64,000 nt of DNA from Hymenobacter sp. J193. GTDB taxonomy: Bacteria; Bacteroidota; Bacteroidia; Cytophagales; Hymenobacteraceae. The stretch lies in contig NZ_JAJONE010000001.1 in NCBI RefSeq assembly GCF_024700075.1, positions 4,239,001 through 4,303,000 on the forward strand, read 5' to 3'. A program made the translations under genes and the position numbers. The notes below the pieces were generated by a model. It was not told the DNA's origin and made no database searches. It saw only the letters and a program-made list of their open reading frames with translations. The stretch's first letter is position 1; the number at the start of each line of letters is the position of its first letter. This document shows positions 63,102 through 64,000 of this stretch, piece after piece.

Positions 63102-64000
63102 CTAGTTTGTGAATTTGATATGGAGTGCCTCCGTTACTTGCTCGGCAGGAATAGCGAAGCCAATACCTTCAATTCCACGACCTACCAATTTGGCATTAAC
63201 AATGCCCAGGAGTTGGCCCGTCCGTGCCACGAGTGCACCTCCGCTGTTGCCACCATTAATGCTCACATCAGTTTGCAGAAAGGAGCGGCCATCTACCTTA
63301 CGGCGGCCACTTATAATACCCTTGGTTACCGTCTGTCCCAATTCTTTATCAGCAGGAGTGCCAATGGCAAATACATCTGCACCTATTTCGCTCAGACTGG
63401 TGGTTGGCAACTGGAAAGCAGTAAGACCTTCTGCATCGATCTTGAGCAGAGCCAAATCCATTTCAGGATTGAGGCGAACAACCTTTGCTTTTGAGCTCAT
63501 GCCATCCGCGAGTTGAATTTTTACTTCTTCCTGGTCTTCAACTACATGGGCGTTAGTCACTATATAGCCATCCGGAGAAATAATGCAGCCACTTCCGTGA
63601 CCGTCTTTGGTTTCTACAATAACCACACATCGTGCAGCGGTGCTTAGCCCCTTATCAGCCGCCATTGGCGTGCCGCGGCGCATGGAGATAGGTGCCTGCA
63701 CAGCATCGGAGTCACCCTTGCCACCGGCTGGTTTGGTTAGGGCCTCCGTAACTTGCTGATTGGCAAAGAACGTGTAGAAGGAGTTCTCAAATGCATCTTC
63801 GAAAGCAGCGCTGCCGCCCTGTTCAAATTTAATACTGGAACCAGCTGTCTTTTGCTCTACCACCGTTTGTCGGTTTTGGTTGAGCAGCTTCCAGGTTACT
63901 TCAACTGTGCAGCGTGTTTCGAAATGAGCTGATTTGTAGGGGGATGAGGCATGGACATTGTATTTAACGTCGCGCATTTCGCCCTGCAGCGTGTAACGAG
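63102..64000 (-). CDS. Trypsin-like (S1C/DegP-type) serine protease, C-terminal part
   Basis: The frame continues past the window edge (R-Y-T-L-Q-G-E precedes the first internal ATG at 63977), so the start is missing. The visible protease domain (last about 190 residues) has the full triad: H in V-T-N-A-H-V-V, D in M-D-L-A-L-L-K-I and S in N-G-G-N-S-G-G-A-L. No PDZ domain follows; the chain ends shortly after G-F-A-I-P-A. The N-terminal half is beta-rich and not recognised. Composition is less GC-rich than the rest of the window. Confidence 0.9.
   Translation of the reverse strand, partial: RYTLQGEMRDVKYNVHASSPYKSAHFETRCTVEVTWKLLNQNRQTVVEQKTAGSSIKFEQGGSAAFEDAFENSFYTFFANQQVTEALTKPAGGKGDSDAVQAPISMRRGTPMAADKGLSTAARCVVIVETKDGHGSGCIISPDGYIVTNAHVVEDQEEVKIQLADGMSSKAKVVRLNPEMDLALLKIDAEGLTAFQLPTTSLSEIGADVFAIGTPADKELGQTVTKGIISGRRKVDGRSFLQTDVSINGGNSGGALVARTGQLLGIVNAKLVGRGIEGIGFAIPAEQVTEALHIKFTN

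Overview
The window looks like chromosome from a GC-rich member of the Bacteroidota, most probably Hymenobacter or a close relative in the Cytophagales. Support comes from a TonB-dependent receptor with a carboxypeptidase-regulatory-like N-terminal domain, BatB/BatC-like proteins, a response regulator fused to a Crp-type regulator, a group III truncated globin, TACCTTnG promoter boxes of the Bacteroidota -7 type, and many long intergenic hairpin repeats. The genus is an inference.

Layout. 0-5 kb: 5' part of a heavy-metal P-type ATPase, a small membrane protein, a truncated globin, a cupin, and a PAS histidine kinase overlapping a receiver-Crp regulator. 5-11 kb: an RsbQ-like hydrolase overlapping a second PAS kinase, a GH18 chitinase-like lipoprotein and a frameshifted glycosyltransferase. 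11-18.5 kb: small hypotheticals, a metallo-beta-lactamase-fold protein, a YwqK/MORN-like repeat protein, a thiolase and a VWA/TPR pair. 18.5-19 kb: tRNA-Ser, tRNA-Pro and tRNA-Arg. 19-29 kb: a GH63-like glucosidase, a TraB-like protein, a two-gene osmoprotectant ABC transporter, a pirin, an ankyrin protein and an SBF-type symporter. 29-33 kb: iron uptake (TonB receptor and PepSY protein). 33-43 kb: LLM oxidoreductase, TauE/SafE exporter, a 21-bp tandem array, an amber-interrupted gene, an AT-rich DUF922-like gene, SDR, membrane glycosyltransferase, Fpg and PhzF. 43-51.4 kb: a gene lying inside a split hairpin repeat, an M48-like protease, an ABC exporter, and a convergent GH15 / trehalose-6-phosphate synthase-phosphatase pair separated by a MITE-like element, hairpins and a second 21-bp array. 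51.6-54.75 kb: an AT-rich three-gene glycan cluster next to two tandem tRNA-Glu genes. 55-64 kb: gapA, lipid kinase, SUI1, a DUF1622 protein, an intact IS5-type element, kdsB, a LysM protein, a TIGR02757 protein, a degraded IS and a partial trypsin-like protease.

Several genes work together: two kinase-centred signalling modules, iron import, compatible-solute handling (osmoprotectant transporter; trehalose synthesis beside a GH15 candidate trehalase) and surface glycan assembly.

Two things set the window apart. One is its load of structured intergenic DNA: perfect hairpins, modular repeats, two 21-bp arrays and an 81-bp element whose ends match the resident IS. The other is a run of single-base frameshifts in otherwise normal genes, which may be assembly errors or real decay and should be checked before any of these genes is called dead.
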